64,000 bases of DNA, taken from positions 80,646,056-80,710,055 of the forward strand of contig CM049310.1 in assembly GCA_026874595.1 (NCBI GenBank), written 5' to 3'. Source of the DNA: Sipunculus nudus. Its lineage: Eukaryota > Annelida > Sipuncula > Golfingiida > Sipunculidae. Every line of letters starts with the position of its first letter. Position 1 is the first letter of the stretch. A model generated the notes under the pieces. The model ran no database searches. It was not told the origin of the DNA and saw nothing but the letters and a program-made list of their open reading frames with translations. The translations under genes and the position numbers were made by a program. Shown here piece by piece: positions 24,101-38,900 of this stretch.

Positions 24101-26944
24101 GATCGCAAAAAGAAAGTTTTTTTTAGAAAACTTTCCTTTTTCTTACAGGTGGGGGAGTGTTACAGGTGTATTTTTTATTGTGCCCTGTTGACATTCTGAT
24201 TCGCGTTGGGCTCAAGCCCTGGGCGTCAATTGCAATGGCGTGTAGAGACACAGCGCTGGGTGTAATCCGTACTGGGTGAACCCTGGCGTGTAAAGACGCA
24301 GCGCTCGTGCTAATCTGGAATTTTCTGGGCTGTTCACGCTCTATGAGCACGGGTCTTTAGAGCCCAGAGAGGAGAGAGAGAAAAATTCCAGCGGACACGA
24401 AAGAGTGTGAGTCAGTTTGTGGACCTTTCCGATAACTGCAGAATTTATAAAGTCTTCAGTTTGCCTTAAGAACTATTACTAGAACTTCACTTTTGGATTA
24501 CAACAGATTGATTTCGGGATTGAATTGGACTATTATTCTCTGAGAAGATTTATGTGAACTGTTCATCTGGTATGTTTAAAAGGACTAATTGAGCTGTGAC
24601 AGTGGTGGTATCCAGAAAAGCCTAGGATCCGGGAACTCTTGTACTGTACACTTTATTTATTATGCTGTGTTATTGTATTGAGTTACTGTTATACTATTGT
24701 TATACTGTGTGTTTGTATTGATTTAGTGTATTGTAATGTTAGGGTTGTTTTAGGAATAAATTATAATTATTTGTTAACAAAAAAAAAAAAAAAACACTGA
24801 CTTCTTTATTCATTTCCCTAGACATTTCACGCGGCCTAGTGTTACAGAATGTGATTTCTTTGATCTCCGTAACAAAATGTTAGGTAGTCACGACTACGTG
24901 ATCTGTTTTTATTAGGGTCCGTTACAATCATACATAACTCGAAAAGTAATCGAGGCAGGGGATTGATTTTGGTGTCTTTGCCTATGGTTTCAGGGTCAAG
25001 GAAGTTATTGAAACCATTTCCAAGACAATACTGCATTTGGTCATGGTGATTTTCAATATGGCTGAAAAAAATAGCCACCGTACCATTGAATCGCATATGT
25101 CAAGCCGTGAAATTAAGGAAATACATATGCTTAAGGGACATATGATTGCACACAGGAACCCCCTTAGCCCCAAGACTGTTAACGATCCCTCGATCGTCTT
25201 CCTGTGATCTTCACGGTCGTCACGCTCTCCTCGGAGTTTTTGACTCCGTCCAAAACAATCTCTCAACGATCGCAATTTTTTCGGCCCATTTTTTTATCAC
25301 TCAATTATCACCCGAAAATCTACTAGCTGTTTGAAGGGGCCCTTATATTTATTTCATAAGCGATTCTTATTTTTTTCGATTTGCACCATCTCTTTAACAC
25401 GGAAATTAAAAAAAGTTTATAATATAGAAAAATAAAGTGTAAACATATACCCCCTCCCCCCCCCCCCCCAGCTAAACGACACCATTATACTTCAAACCTC
25501 TTAAGATGATTATTAGCGATAAGACCGGACAGTTAAGGTTATTGCTCGATCGTATAAAATCATACAGAGATGAAAAAAATTAAGGTTGCCTAAGTATGGC
25601 ACTCACCGTGCCAGAAGAACTAACTGACTAAACGTGACAAGCACGACGGCCGCACTCGTGCCAACGATGAACAAACTGATAGCTATCAGCCAGATTGCGC
25701 CTCTGAAACGAAAACTGAATGAGTAACTTACGGGAAAGAGACCTTTCATAAAACAATCAAACAGAACTTATAGTACATAATTATGCAAGGAGAAAGATGC
25801 GGATGGAACACTCATGATAGAAGGATTTCACTTTGTTCGGTCAGACAGCGGTAACACAAGCAAGCAGTCTGGAGGCGGAGAGACATGAAGCAAACAAGTG
25901 ACTTTTATAAAGGAGTCTCATTTCTGTGATAACAGAGTACCTAACTGTATCATGTCCCCCTCATTATTTACCACGTAAGTTTAACAATGTATTAATTGTG
26001 AATATGTATATTCCACCATCAGCTTACATGGCAGTGGTATGTGATACGCTGTTATATTGTATTAATCAGGCTATGTCAAGAAACGACCGTACAAAACTTA
26101 AGGCTGTTCAAAAGCAACTTAATAGCATGATTTCTGAGGCAAAATGAAATGATAAAGATAAGGTTGAAGACATGTTCAAGACAAACAAATCTAAAGATGC
26201 ATGGAAAGGTTTAAAACGATTATCCGGTTATCAAAGTAAAAGCATCTCTCCTGATCCTGACAATATTGGAGATTTTTTTTAAAGATCTGAATTAATTTTG
26301 TGAAAGATGAAATTTTAACATGTTGACATGAAGCTAGCCACAGGGCAATTATGGATATGTATAATAATCAACAACACTTGAGCAATGTTTATATAGGTGT
26401 GAAATGGTGCTTATAAGTGCATTGGTGTACTGGGTATTTATTATACCAACTATATGTAACTAGTTGCTAGTGTATATATGTCATGTACGGGAGTGATGAT
26501 TGACGATGTGCTTTTAGGTTGATATTCGTGAGCCCTCTAAACAAAAAGTTTTTCAAATGTTTCTTTATGCATTGGACATTAAAGTATTATTCTATTTGAT
26601 TCTTTTCTAAAACGAAAGTGTAGGGCAGAGGTAGAGATGGAAATAAGAGAAAAAATCTGAGGTCAAAATAGGAAAATAGGAGTTAAAAAGCAGGACAAAA
26701 TATGACTGAAACCACACGTACTACAAGAATTCTCATGCCCATCCCTAATACATGAATATGAAATCCAATACGTTATATACTTAAGAACATATCCAAACAT
26801 ATATATATAGGTCAAAATAGGAAAATAGGAGTTAAAAAGCAGGACAAAATATGGCTGAAACCACACGTATTACAAGAATTCTCATGCCCATCCCTAATAC
26901 ATGAATATGAAATCCAATACGTTATATACTAAAGAACATATCCA

Positions 26945-26981
<37 letters not shown>

Positions 26982-29900
26982 GGTGCTCAGTTTGTACCTG
27001 CATTTTTGTTCAATCGTAAATCAGGCTTCCAGTATGATAATATCATGCTCCAATTACCATGAGAGTTTACATATAATTATACAAGCGTATATCCACTGCA
27101 ATCAACGGTATTTTGAAACTGTATTTTACAGATCAAATAAAAAGCAGTAAAAAGGTAGGAGAGCAGGTATTTTGAAGAAAGAGCAGAAAATGTGTCACGC
27201 ATTGTCGTGAAAATTAGGAAATGTAGCATTTCCGGACAGCCTGAACTTTAATTATAACTGTCATTAAATTACAAATGATGTGTTTTACATATTGCAGATA
27301 TTCATAGAAAGGTTCCAGTTTAATCAAATACCAGCCACACCGCTTATAGATGATACGTATTGGGAAAGGAATTAAGTTCATAATAAAGTAGTACAACTAT
27401 GATAACAATACTGTCATACCTTACCTTGGTAAGAAAGAGAAAAATGGCGCTGGTCCTAGCAACATGAACGCAAAGCCGCCGATAATTCCAAGGACAGCAA
27501 GTAAGGGTAATGATAAGGAGGGCTGAAATATTGTCATATTGGAAACTATCTTATATTAGAATTCAAGCATTGGCAGCTCATATTTCCTGACCTGTTTCCA
27601 TATGACACTTGCTAATGCTGTTAAACGTCACGATCTTTTAACAGAATAAATAATAATAATAATAATAATAATAATTATAATAATATTAATAATAATATTA
27701 CATTATTATTAATATTAGGTCCATTATTCATAAGTTAATTCCTTATTATAATGTTGTCGCTGATGTTTCCGTTTAACATGAAATCTGATCTAAGAGATTA
27801 TACAGAAAAAATGATAAGAAACATGTGACCCATGGGTCATGACGCTCAGCTGAATAGGAAGACATTGACAAAAGGAATGTTATCATCTGAATGCCAAATT
27901 GTGTAGGTGGTATCCTTATTCAACTGAAGCATAGCTCTGAGAATATGGGTAACAGAGACCTAATTTCAGGTTTCCAGGGAGATTATTCATGGAGCTCCTT
28001 GGATGCCAAGTCAGAAGATTCCAGGTGCAACGGTTACGATTTGTGCCCTGTTAACGGACGACTGCTTCTTTGAAGGTCTCCAAAATAGAGAAAAAATGTG
28101 TAAAAATTTGAAAGAATCCAGGTGGCGCCACCAGTCTACAGGAACGGATTAAACACTCCATGATGAATATGCTTGCAAAAATTCATGATGATCAATGCAT
28201 TAGTTATTGAGATACTGGCGCTTTGATTTCCAATTTTTCATTATTCTGGGGTTACTTCTGAGCCCCATAGCTCGTAGGATATGGGTAACAGAGACCTAAT
28301 TTCAGGTTTCCAAGGAGATTTTTCATGGGCCTCCCTGGATTTCAAGTCAGAAGATTCAAAGTCCAATGGTTACGATTTGTGCTCTGTTAACGGACGACTG
28401 CATGTTTAAAGGTCTCAAAAATAGAGAAAAAATTCGAAAGAAAAATAGGAAGCGCCGCCAGCCTGCAAGAACTGATGAAACATACTGTGATGAATATTCA
28501 TGCAAAGAATCGTGGTGATCGTTGCATTATGTTAGTTGTTCAGATACTGCTGCTTTTATATCAAATTTAATTATTCGGGGGGGGGGGGGGGTAGTTATGA
28601 GCCACATAGCTCGGAGGATATGGGTTACGGAGACCTCATTTCAGGATTCCAGGGAGAATTTTCATGCGCCTCCCTAGATTTTAAGTTAGAAAATTTTAGG
28701 TCCAATGGTTACGATTTGTGCCCTGTTACGGGACGACCGCATCTTTGAAGGTCTCAAAAATAGAGAAAAAAATGCGAAAATTTTGAAAGAATCCAGGTGG
28801 CGCCACCAGTCTACAGGAACGGATGAAACACTCCATGATGAATATGCTTGCAAAGAATCATGATGATCAATGCATTAGTTGTTCAGATACTGGAGCTTTT
28901 GTATCAAATTTAATTTTCAATTATTCTAAGGGGTACTGCTGAGCCCCATAGCTCGGAGAATATGGGTAACAGAGACCTTATTTCAGGTTTCCAAGGATAT
29001 TTTTCATGGACCTCCCTAGATGTCAAGTTAGAAGATTCAAGGTCCAGCGGATACGATTTGTGCCTGGTTTACGGATAGCCGGACAGACAGACGGAGGACG
29101 GACAAAGAGTGATCGCTATAGCTCAGCATGACTGAAAGTCAGCGGAGCTAACAAAACTAATAAAATACGTTTGTGAAATGCATGTGGAAGACTCGTTATA
29201 CTGATGTATACTGCATGAAGTGCATTACTCTTTTATTTGGCGCACAAAAGAAACAAATAACTTTAAATCATTGTTAATATAAAAGACATTACATGATACT
29301 ATATTAACATTTAGATTTTGACCCTAAAAGTGCATGTATTTGCATTCAGTGGCATGGCAAGATATGATATGCTTTCCACAAGAAGTAACTATTATATAAT
29401 TAAAAAGCTCCTTCCTTGAGAACGAGAGTTCATATTGGCAAATTACAAGAAAAATGGTCTATTGAAGAAGATACAGTTATCGCCTGTTTATATTATGGTT
29501 GACGTTTTGTTCGCGAGGGGTTCAAATTCGGGGTGTTAGCACAGGTAAAATTATCGCAAAAATTAAACCGCCGCGAATAAGATGCCCAATCCACACAGAT
29601 AAATATTCATCTTGTACAACCAGATCATCTGACCTATTAAGTATATTATAACTTTTTGTAGAGTCGCTGGTCGAAGATTCCTTCTGAATATAATAACGCT
29701 AGATTTTAATGTTACCTCTAAATAAAATATTTATTATAGATAATATCATATTTTTCAGTTTAACGACCAAGAGTGAAGAAGAATTTTCCATTATTTAGAA
29801 GTTCCCTTGAGTCTTCGTCAAATAATTATATATAGTTCTGAAAATACTGTGTTCACTTTAGTATCATGAACTCACAAAAATAAAACCCTCACGGAACTCT

Positions 29901-32900
29901 GAAATGTTAATATCGCGAAACTTTAACTTCGCAAACATAAAAAACTACCACAATATATTACTACTTACATATTTGTCACCTAAATGTCCAAATATTGGAG
30001 AAAATATGAAATAGCCGGCGGTGATCGACAGAAACACAGCTCCTACTACAACTGGCGAGAGGGAAAACTGCAAATACAACACACTGCATGGACAAGTATG
30101 TAGTGGGATACATTTCTGAAATCATATCATATGTATAGTTAGCTGGTATATACTAGGGGTGTACCAATCGATTATATCGATGGCTGGACTTTTTTATTAT
30201 CAATTAAATCGATTAAATATTTGCATTATCGATCCCAAATGATTATGAATGCACAACCATAGAAGTCAAATAATCTAGATAAAATATATCTATTTTTGAT
30301 TATATTCATCTTGGCAGCTGAGGGATAAAACGCTCGGCTCTCTCTGCTGGCGACCCGGGTTCGATCCCCGGTGTTGTCATGAGAGTGGGTTGTATTTACC
30401 GTCCAAGGCCGGTGGTTTCCTCCGGGTTCTCCAGTTTCCTCCACCCGGACAGACTACCGAACGCCATCATCTGAGCCATGGAGAGTGCCTTGATTAGTTT
30501 AATAACTATTTGTACAATCCATGTAAAATAAATAAGTTTACATTAATCCAATTTTGTCATAGATATAAGAAAGGCGGGACACAAAACCGCGAACATTGTT
30601 ATGTAAAACTTAAAGGTACATAATCAGGAGCAATATTATGCCTTCTTTTCCATACTATCTGTTCAGTTTTGCTTTATACAAAAGTTTACCAGCAAAACCA
30701 TCAGGGCACACAGGCTAAATACCTCGCATACGGCGGTTATATAGCACCTTGTAATGGCCCTGCGTGTTGGTTAATATAGTCCTCGTATGTTTGTTTACCA
30801 AAACAATCCCGCGTGACCGGATGTCCAATTGTGAGCCGCAACACGTGATGTTTCAGTAAACAGGAACATGTTTTTCATTTTATTGGCTAAGTCAGTCAGG
30901 GAATATCCAGATTGACACGTGTTGTAGCCCGGCGGTGCATGCGCTATGTTTATGTTTACATCTTTTATCGCGCCCGGTTCACTGTTTTTAACACTCGTGT
31001 ACCGGAATAAGCAAACGGTTTCAGGACAATAGTTTGGCAAGTACAAATTCATTTTTAAAGGGAAGAGACTATTTTTTTTGTTTTAATTCAACATGCTTTA
31101 TAGGTGATTGGGCCCCTTTAACCTTGTTCAACGAATAAGTTTCAACAACATGGTCATTACCCTGACCATTCAGCGTGTCAGCTTGATATACAAGACTGAA
31201 TTTATTCTGTCAATATTTTTTGTGTGATCCACCACAGCAATTATCACGGTAATACAGGTGGCGTACTTACTAGAATGTGGCCGTTCTCTATTTATTTATT
31301 ATTCATTAACATGGCGGCTTCTACTAGTAGGTTTGGGAAATATGGATTGATGCCTATGAAACATACGATTACCGATGGCTCTTACAAAAAATTAATGCAG
31401 TTAATGAATTATCTATCTCCCTGACAATAAATTATATTTTGTTTTTAGTATAAAAAAGATCAGACCTGTTCCCGCTGATTTAGCACGTCAGAGAGCTAAA
31501 AGGAAAGATATAGGTTTAGTATTTGGGCCATTTTGAAATCCAAAATGGATGCCATGGGATCACTTCAAAAATGTATAAAAAAGATTAGACCTGTTCCCGC
31601 TGATTTAGCACGTCAGAGAGCTAAAAATCGGAAAGATATAGGTTTTGTATTTTGGCCATTTTGAAATCCAAAATGGATGCTATGGGATCACTTCAAAAAT
31701 GTCAATTCAAAATTCTTGACCCCAAAAAATCTTTTTAGTCTTATTTCATGTTTCTTGCAATTAATAGAGCATAGTTACTAACAGATAAAGTTTTGATTGG
31801 CGGTCTTTTAAAAAACCAAGATGACAGCCACAAATCCAGATGCTTTATAATGGATCCAGCTTTATCCCCACGTCTTAAACTAGTAAGTTATACCTGTTTC
31901 CAAATTCTACTAAAAAAGTTTAACAACATCACTAAATATAGTGAATACTACTAAATATATTTGAATACTAGTTGGCGTTGAGATGCAAAAGCGGTCTCAT
32001 TATAAATAGCGATAATGGTGTTCCAAGTTACCCGATTTAAGAACGAAGGGGTAGACTTAATTAATAATCCCCGTTAAAATAGTACAGACACTACTAAATT
32101 TTTCATCAGCAATAGCAACATTACCGCAAAAAATTTTTTGTCTGCAGGGACAGAAAAAAACCAAACAAACAAAAAATAAAAATTTTCGGACAGAAAAACA
32201 AAAGATGCTCCTGTTCAAAGATGCTCTCAGTGTTTGTGTTATATTGCATGTCAGTTCTAAGAGTGTTTGTCTGCACACGTGCATCTCGACATTTGCTTTT
32301 CCGATTAACCCTATACTTCCTGTAAAACATAAAACTCAAAACTTACCTTATCCAGATGTAGTGCTAGCGTGCTGTACAGAAAGCCGAATATCATACCCCC
32401 CAGGATCACGCTCTGAACACTGACCACGATCATCAGCGGTGAAGACAGGAACTTAAACATTGAAGAACCCTGACAGGACACTTCTGAAGAAAGTATAACA
32501 GGTAGAAATGTGGGGATTAGTGATGATTAAGCTAGCATTATATATATGCGTATGAGGTACGTATACGTACTACTTTGGCTTATGAAAAAATAAAACTGGC
32601 TTATGAAGAAAAAACTTGCTAACGTTGTCAAAATGGCATAAACTGCAAGTATAAAATGGCAATCACTCGAAGCTCTGTCGTTTCATTGAATCGGTTTCGG
32701 CTCTCGATAGGCATGGTTGGTCTCAGCTGCTTGGATCGGCGTAGGGAATGCATGCTGCTTCTGCCTTTGTGAGTGTGGGTGCTGTAGCTCAAGTCACCGG
32801 TACGAATAAAATGGTGGCAGTCTCTCACGGCTTCCTGCTTGGCTTGGTGGCATTACGTACGTCTATTGGCTCGTCAGAACTCTCAAAATTACGCTTAAGG

Positions 32901-35900
32901 AGCGCACAGGGCTTGGGTCTCGACCACAGCAACCTGTAACTGCTCGACAAAGCAAAAACATCTTCAGTCATTCAGAGTAGGAAAGTCATCTGTCAGAGGA
33001 ATACCGTATCACTAACGTTTAACTTTGGAATTTCCCCGTCTGTTACCATGCATATGCGATTCAGTCGCTACCCTGAGCATATACGTGTACATGGAATCTA
33101 TGTGAGAGAATATATTGGTAGCGATTCCTAGCTGCATACACGCATACGTAACGAATACGTTCTGCATACACATATGGAATGCTAGTTGTCTTATGTACAC
33201 ATGTACATTCTTACTTTTAATTGTTTTCTCATGTCTAGGAGAATTATTTTAGATCTTCTTGTATTTTTAATGTTTTATCGGTTTATAATGCGTAAGATTT
33301 ATTCACTGTGTAATTTGTATTTTGACAGTCGCCTACATGTTGTATTGTTAATTTTTTTATAAGAAATGTGCATTAATGTAAATCACGTTTAGACACTCTT
33401 TGAATGAAAAGAGTGATGTATAAATATGGTATAATAATAATAATAATTATAATAATAATAATAATAATTATAACAACAATAATTGTTTATTTATTGAAGA
33501 TGTTTATATGAAGCATGCTGTTATCACATTTACCTTCACACACGTGGCGATTTCTTACCTCAATTAATTTAATCGGAATTCGTCTAGAACTAACATTATA
33601 AATAACTTGATTTGAAATTTAAGCTCACTTTAATTTAAAGTGAGAAACTTTATTGGTAAATATTTATTGAAATATTTTATGAAAAGTCATCATATTTCTG
33701 GATAATTATTGCGTGAATTGTGCCAAGTATCAATCTGAGGCTCGATATGTCATAGATAAAAATTTATACTGTGTTTCAGTAATGTAACATATTTTAAATT
33801 ACAAGTAATTGTTATTAATTACTTTGAAAAATACACTGTAATTTGAATCACTCTTCAATTACTTTTCAATCACACTTAAATCAAACGTTCTGTCAGAAGT
33901 CAGACAAATTAACTTGAAAATTGCAACAAATAAGACATTACTGCCAATGCCTATTGGGGTCTGTACCTGAGTTTTACCCGAGCTGTGTGTTTACAACTTA
34001 TCCATTACAGGGTTTCTAGTGAGGATTTGTATGTTTTGTTCAGTGTCAAAGTATTTCAACTGACAGAAAGTAATTTAAAGTAATTGAAAAGTAAGTCCAT
34101 TACTTGTCATTGTAATTGTAATTGTAATTAATTACATTTACAAATAATTGTAATTTGACATGTTGAAAGTAATTGTTTTTATAAATATTTATATTTGGAT
34201 GTAATATAATCGACCCCAGCCCTGTAAAACATATATAAATAAAATTAAGAATTGGGGAGTACATACTGTGGTCAACCCGCACATAAACAACTCCGACAAG
34301 ACCACCGATCGCAAGGGGACAGGCCGCAATCACAAACGTCATCGTATAACCCACGCCCTGGAAAAAAAACAAACGCTGGTCCTACAAACCGGTCTTTTGT
34401 TCCGCTACTTTGAAACCTTACTTCAACCAACCGCTGTCGCTAGAGATATAAGGCATAATCAATCAGATAAGGGCTTTTAAATTTGCCCAGTTTCTAGTGT
34501 ATGACGTTCTTGTTGACATAAAGTACGGACCATTTTGACTGTGTAATATTCACTTTTGTTACACTAGATTTGATTGACCATTAAGGATACGGCTCCATAT
34601 AATCACGTGTGAAATGTATGATATAGCAACCACGTTAGCTAGCTGAAGCAAGGTCTCTACACGACAGAGGGAGAGACCTGTTTTGTAGGAAAATACATTA
34701 ATCCTGAAAAGTCTGACTTTGAGTCTTTACTTTTTATTGTTTTTATTTTTTAGGCCAAAAAAAAAAATAAATGGATATTGTTCTTAGGCACTTTTTTTCA
34801 GAAATCACTGCGGGCGGTATTTTATTTTTTACCTTTTTCGATAAAAATGTCATTTGATCAGGGAAAAGCATGAAAATAACAGTTTTTTTTTTGCTAAACA
34901 GGTAAAAGAACTATATAACAAAGGAAATCCTATCAAAATTGTATTATATTATCTTCTTGAATGATTAAAATCAAAATCAAAATAATTGATGCGTGCGGTT
35001 AAAATTGACGCGGCCGGTGCCTGAGAACCATACCTTTTATTATTTTTTTTTTTTTGCCTTACTGTTAAATTTTTTTTTAATTTCCGGACTAAGTCTGGCA
35101 GTTATTCTATTAACAAACATTACAGGTAATACTTTGCCCAGTTCTGGCCCGAGCTTTACAAATTTCAATTTTACTGCAGAGAAATTAGTTGGTTAACGGG
35201 GTTTTTTTAAATTGAAAATAAATGAACAATATGTATTGACTCAAAAACATCGCCAATTAACAAACTTCAAGGTGACAATCTAGATTCAGCCAGCCTCATT
35301 GGCCAAAGAACAACAGAGGTGAAAGTATTTTTTCACAAAGAGGGATATATTATGAGCAAGTGAAACTGACCAATCGATGTTTAGGTAACAATACATATAT
35401 TTCTGTACACGAGCAAAATATACAGATTGTATGTCTCGTTAAGAAAGTGCCTAATCAAAATTAAAATTAATCTTTTTTTATGATGAAAATTCTAAGATCA
35501 AATTAGATAATTATCCTATGTATGTCATATGTATATTTAATTGTCCTATGGAATATTTGGCAAATATAATATATCGAACAATTTTCACAGTGTATTAAAT
35601 GAAATAAAAAAATACAAATAACCTGCAACTTAGTGTAATTGTTACCTGATAGAGTGCGCCACCTATCAACGGACCAAGTGTTAGGCCGAGCGATTCGCTC
35701 ATTTCCAGCACGCTCTACAAAATTAACGTAAAACAAATCAGATAAACAATAAGTCATGATTTTTTCTTCCTGCTAACAGACTGTGACCTGCCAGAGCTCA
35801 TCTCTAAAAACATAATACATTTCTAAACATTTTTAGTGAAGGATTGTCAGCAGACCTGACATGAATTAGCCTTAACTTTAGCTCAAAGACTTCACACAGC

Positions 35901-38900
35901 CACGACCTGACTGCCGTGAGAAGCTAGCGTACGTAGAAAAAAAGCGAAGACTGACTCACCTGCACTGGAAAAAGAAAAGAAGGATCAAACGTATACCTGT
36001 AGGAAGCACAGATCTGGAAGATGATCGTGACAAAGACTATGATGAAGATGATCATGGAGGTGATCGAGATGATGATAACATTATGATTATTGTGATGATA
36101 ATGATCGTGATGATGATCTTGATAATAATGATCGGGATGATGATGGTGATGATTTTCATAATGATGATCATGATTATAATTATCTTGATGATAATGATCG
36201 TGATGGTGATCTTGATGATGATGATCTTGATGGTAATCTTGATGACGATGATCATGATGGTTATCTTGATGATGATGGTCATGATGCTGATCTTGATGAT
36301 GATGGTAATGACGGTGATATTGATGATGATGATCATGATGGGGATCTCGATGACGATGATCATGATGGTAATCTTGATGATGATGATCGTGATGGTGATC
36401 TTGATGATAATGATCATGATGGTGATCTTTATGATGATCATCATGATGTTGATCTTGATGACGATGATCATGATGTTGATATTTATGATGATGATCATGA
36501 TGGTGATCTTGATGTCGATGATCATGACGGTGATCTTGATGATTATGATCATGATGGTGATCTTGATGATTATGGTCATGATGGTGATCTTGATGACGAT
36601 GTTAATGATGGTGAACTTGATGATGATGGTCATGATGGTGATATTGATGATAATGATCATGATGGTGATCTTGATGACGATGATCGTGATGGTGATCTTG
36701 ATGATGATGGTCATGATGTTATCTTGATGAATATGGTCATGATAGTAATCTTGGTGATCTTTATGATGATGATCGTGATGGTGATCTTGATGATGATGAT
36801 CATGATGGTGATCTTTATGATGATGATCGTGATGGTGATCTTGATGATGATGGTCATGATGTTATCTTGATGAATATGGTCATGATAGTAATCTTGATGA
36901 TGATCATGATGGTGATCTTTATGATGATGATCGTGATGGTGATCTTGATGATGATGATCATGATGGTGATATTGATGATGATGATCATGATGGTGATCTT
37001 GATGATTATGTTCATGATGGTGATCTTGATGATGATGGTAATGATGGTGATATTGATGATGATGATCATGATGGGGATCTCGATGACGATGATCATGATG
37101 GTGATCTTGATGACGATGTTAATGATGGTGAACTTGATGATGATGGTCATGATGGTGATATTGATGATAATGATCATGATGGTGATCTTGATGACAATGA
37201 TCGTGATGGTGATCTTGATGATGATGGTCATGATGTTATCTTGATGAATATGGTCATGATAGTAATCTTGATGATGATCGTGATGGTGATCTTAATGATG
37301 ATGATCGTGATGGTGATCTTAATGATGATGATCATGTAGGTGCCACCTGCCACAAAATCCAGAAAGCTATCCAAGATGTATAAACCTGCAAAATTTTAGG
37401 CAGATTAGTCAAACCAGTGCAAGGTGATATTGATGACAATGATCGTGATGGTGATCTTGATGATGATTATCGTGATGGTGATATTGATGATAATGATCTT
37501 GTTGGTGATCTTGATGATAATGTTCATGATGCTGATCGTAAAGGTAATTGTCATGATGGTGACCTTGATGATGATGACCGTTTTGGTGATGACAATGATT
37601 GTAATCTTGATGATGATTATCATGAAGGTGATCTTGATGATGATGATCATGATGGTGCTTTTCATTATGATGACCGTGATGGGGATCTTGATGATTATGA
37701 TCATGATGGTCATGATGGTGATCTTGATGATGATGATCATGATCGTGACCTTGATGATGATGATCGTGATGGTGATCTTGATAACTATAGTCATGTTGGT
37801 GATCTTGATGATGATGATCATGATGGTGATCTTGATGATGATAGTCATGATAGTGATCTTGATGATTTTATTTTATTTATTTATTAACATTATGTTTATA
37901 CAGGGAAAACCAATCAGTTTAAATTAAACTGGTCTTACTTGGTGCCCTGTATCAGTACATATAAAACATACAATGACTAAACTATCAATACAATGCATAA
38001 AATAATACCATGACTAAAAATATAAACATGAACATATGGACTCAAATCATAAAGGCATATTAAGAGAGTTAAGAAAGTATATCAATATATACATCTATAG
38101 ACAGAAGGAGTAAACTAAAATATCACATTAAATCAGTATATATATACATGCAAATATGCGAGGCGTACGAACCAATAATATTACAATAATCTCTAGCATT
38201 TATGGACCTGATCATTGTTAGATTCAGTTAAATACGTATGAAATTAATTTACAGTTGTTGTATGATCTATGAAATGATAAAAGAATGAGTGCTACATGTA
38301 TAAAACGCAAATTTATGCAAATATAACATGATTATGATCATGATGGTGATCTTGATGATGATGATCGTGATGGTGCTCTTCATGATGATGACAGTGATGG
38401 TGATCTTGATGATGATGATAATGAAAGTGATCCTGATGATGATGATCGTGATGGTAATCTTGATGACGATGATCGTGATGGTGATCTTAATGATGATGGT
38501 CATGATGGTGATATAGATGATGATGATCATGATGGTGATCTTAATGATGATGGTCATGATGGTGATCTTGATGATGATGATCGTGATGATGATCTTGATG
38601 ATGATGGTCATGATGGTGATCTTGATGATGATGGTCATGATGGTGATTTTGATGATGATGACCGTGATGATGATCTTAATGGTGATGATCATGATGGTGA
38701 TTTTGATGATGATGATCGTGATGGTGATCTTAATGATGATGATCATGATAGTGATCTTGATGATGATGGTCATGATGGTGATCTTGATGGTGATGATCGT
38801 GATGGTGATCTTAATGATGATGGTCATGATGGTGATTTTGATAAATATGCTCATGATAGTGATCTTAATGATGATGATCGTGATGATGATCTTGATGATG

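Larger units (their letters stand above)
16147..24926 (+). mobile_element. Gmr1-like Ty3/gypsy LTR retrotransposon, decayed and nested
   Basis: The outer borders TGTTA..GTTACA are flanked by the direct 5-bp repeat ATCAT (16142-16146 and 24927-24931). Order: a composite 5' LTR region (16147-18180), primer site, Gag (18353-19700), protease (about 20,040-20,340), an inverted nested LTR (20441-21140), integrase (about 21,250-22,490), reverse transcriptase (about 22,630-23,670), RNase H (to about 24,025), polypurine tract, 3' LTR (24158-24926). The domain sequences are gypsy-type, but integrase precedes RT, the arrangement known from Gmr1-like elements and otherwise from Ty1/copia. All frames carry stops or shifts, so it is not autonomous. 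It occupies intron 10 of SLC18B1-like gene A in antisense orientation. Confidence 0.88.

Noticed and set aside
16147-24926. Classification as a Ty1/copia element because integrase precedes RT
   Set aside because: The integrase (GPY/F module, gypsy-type HHCC spacing), RT ([12 protein letters not shown]) and RNase H sequences are Ty3/gypsy-like, so the order alone is misleading.
30226-30444. 72-codon - strand frame with [14 protein letters not shown]
   Set aside because: It is the reverse reading of the SINE head and body.
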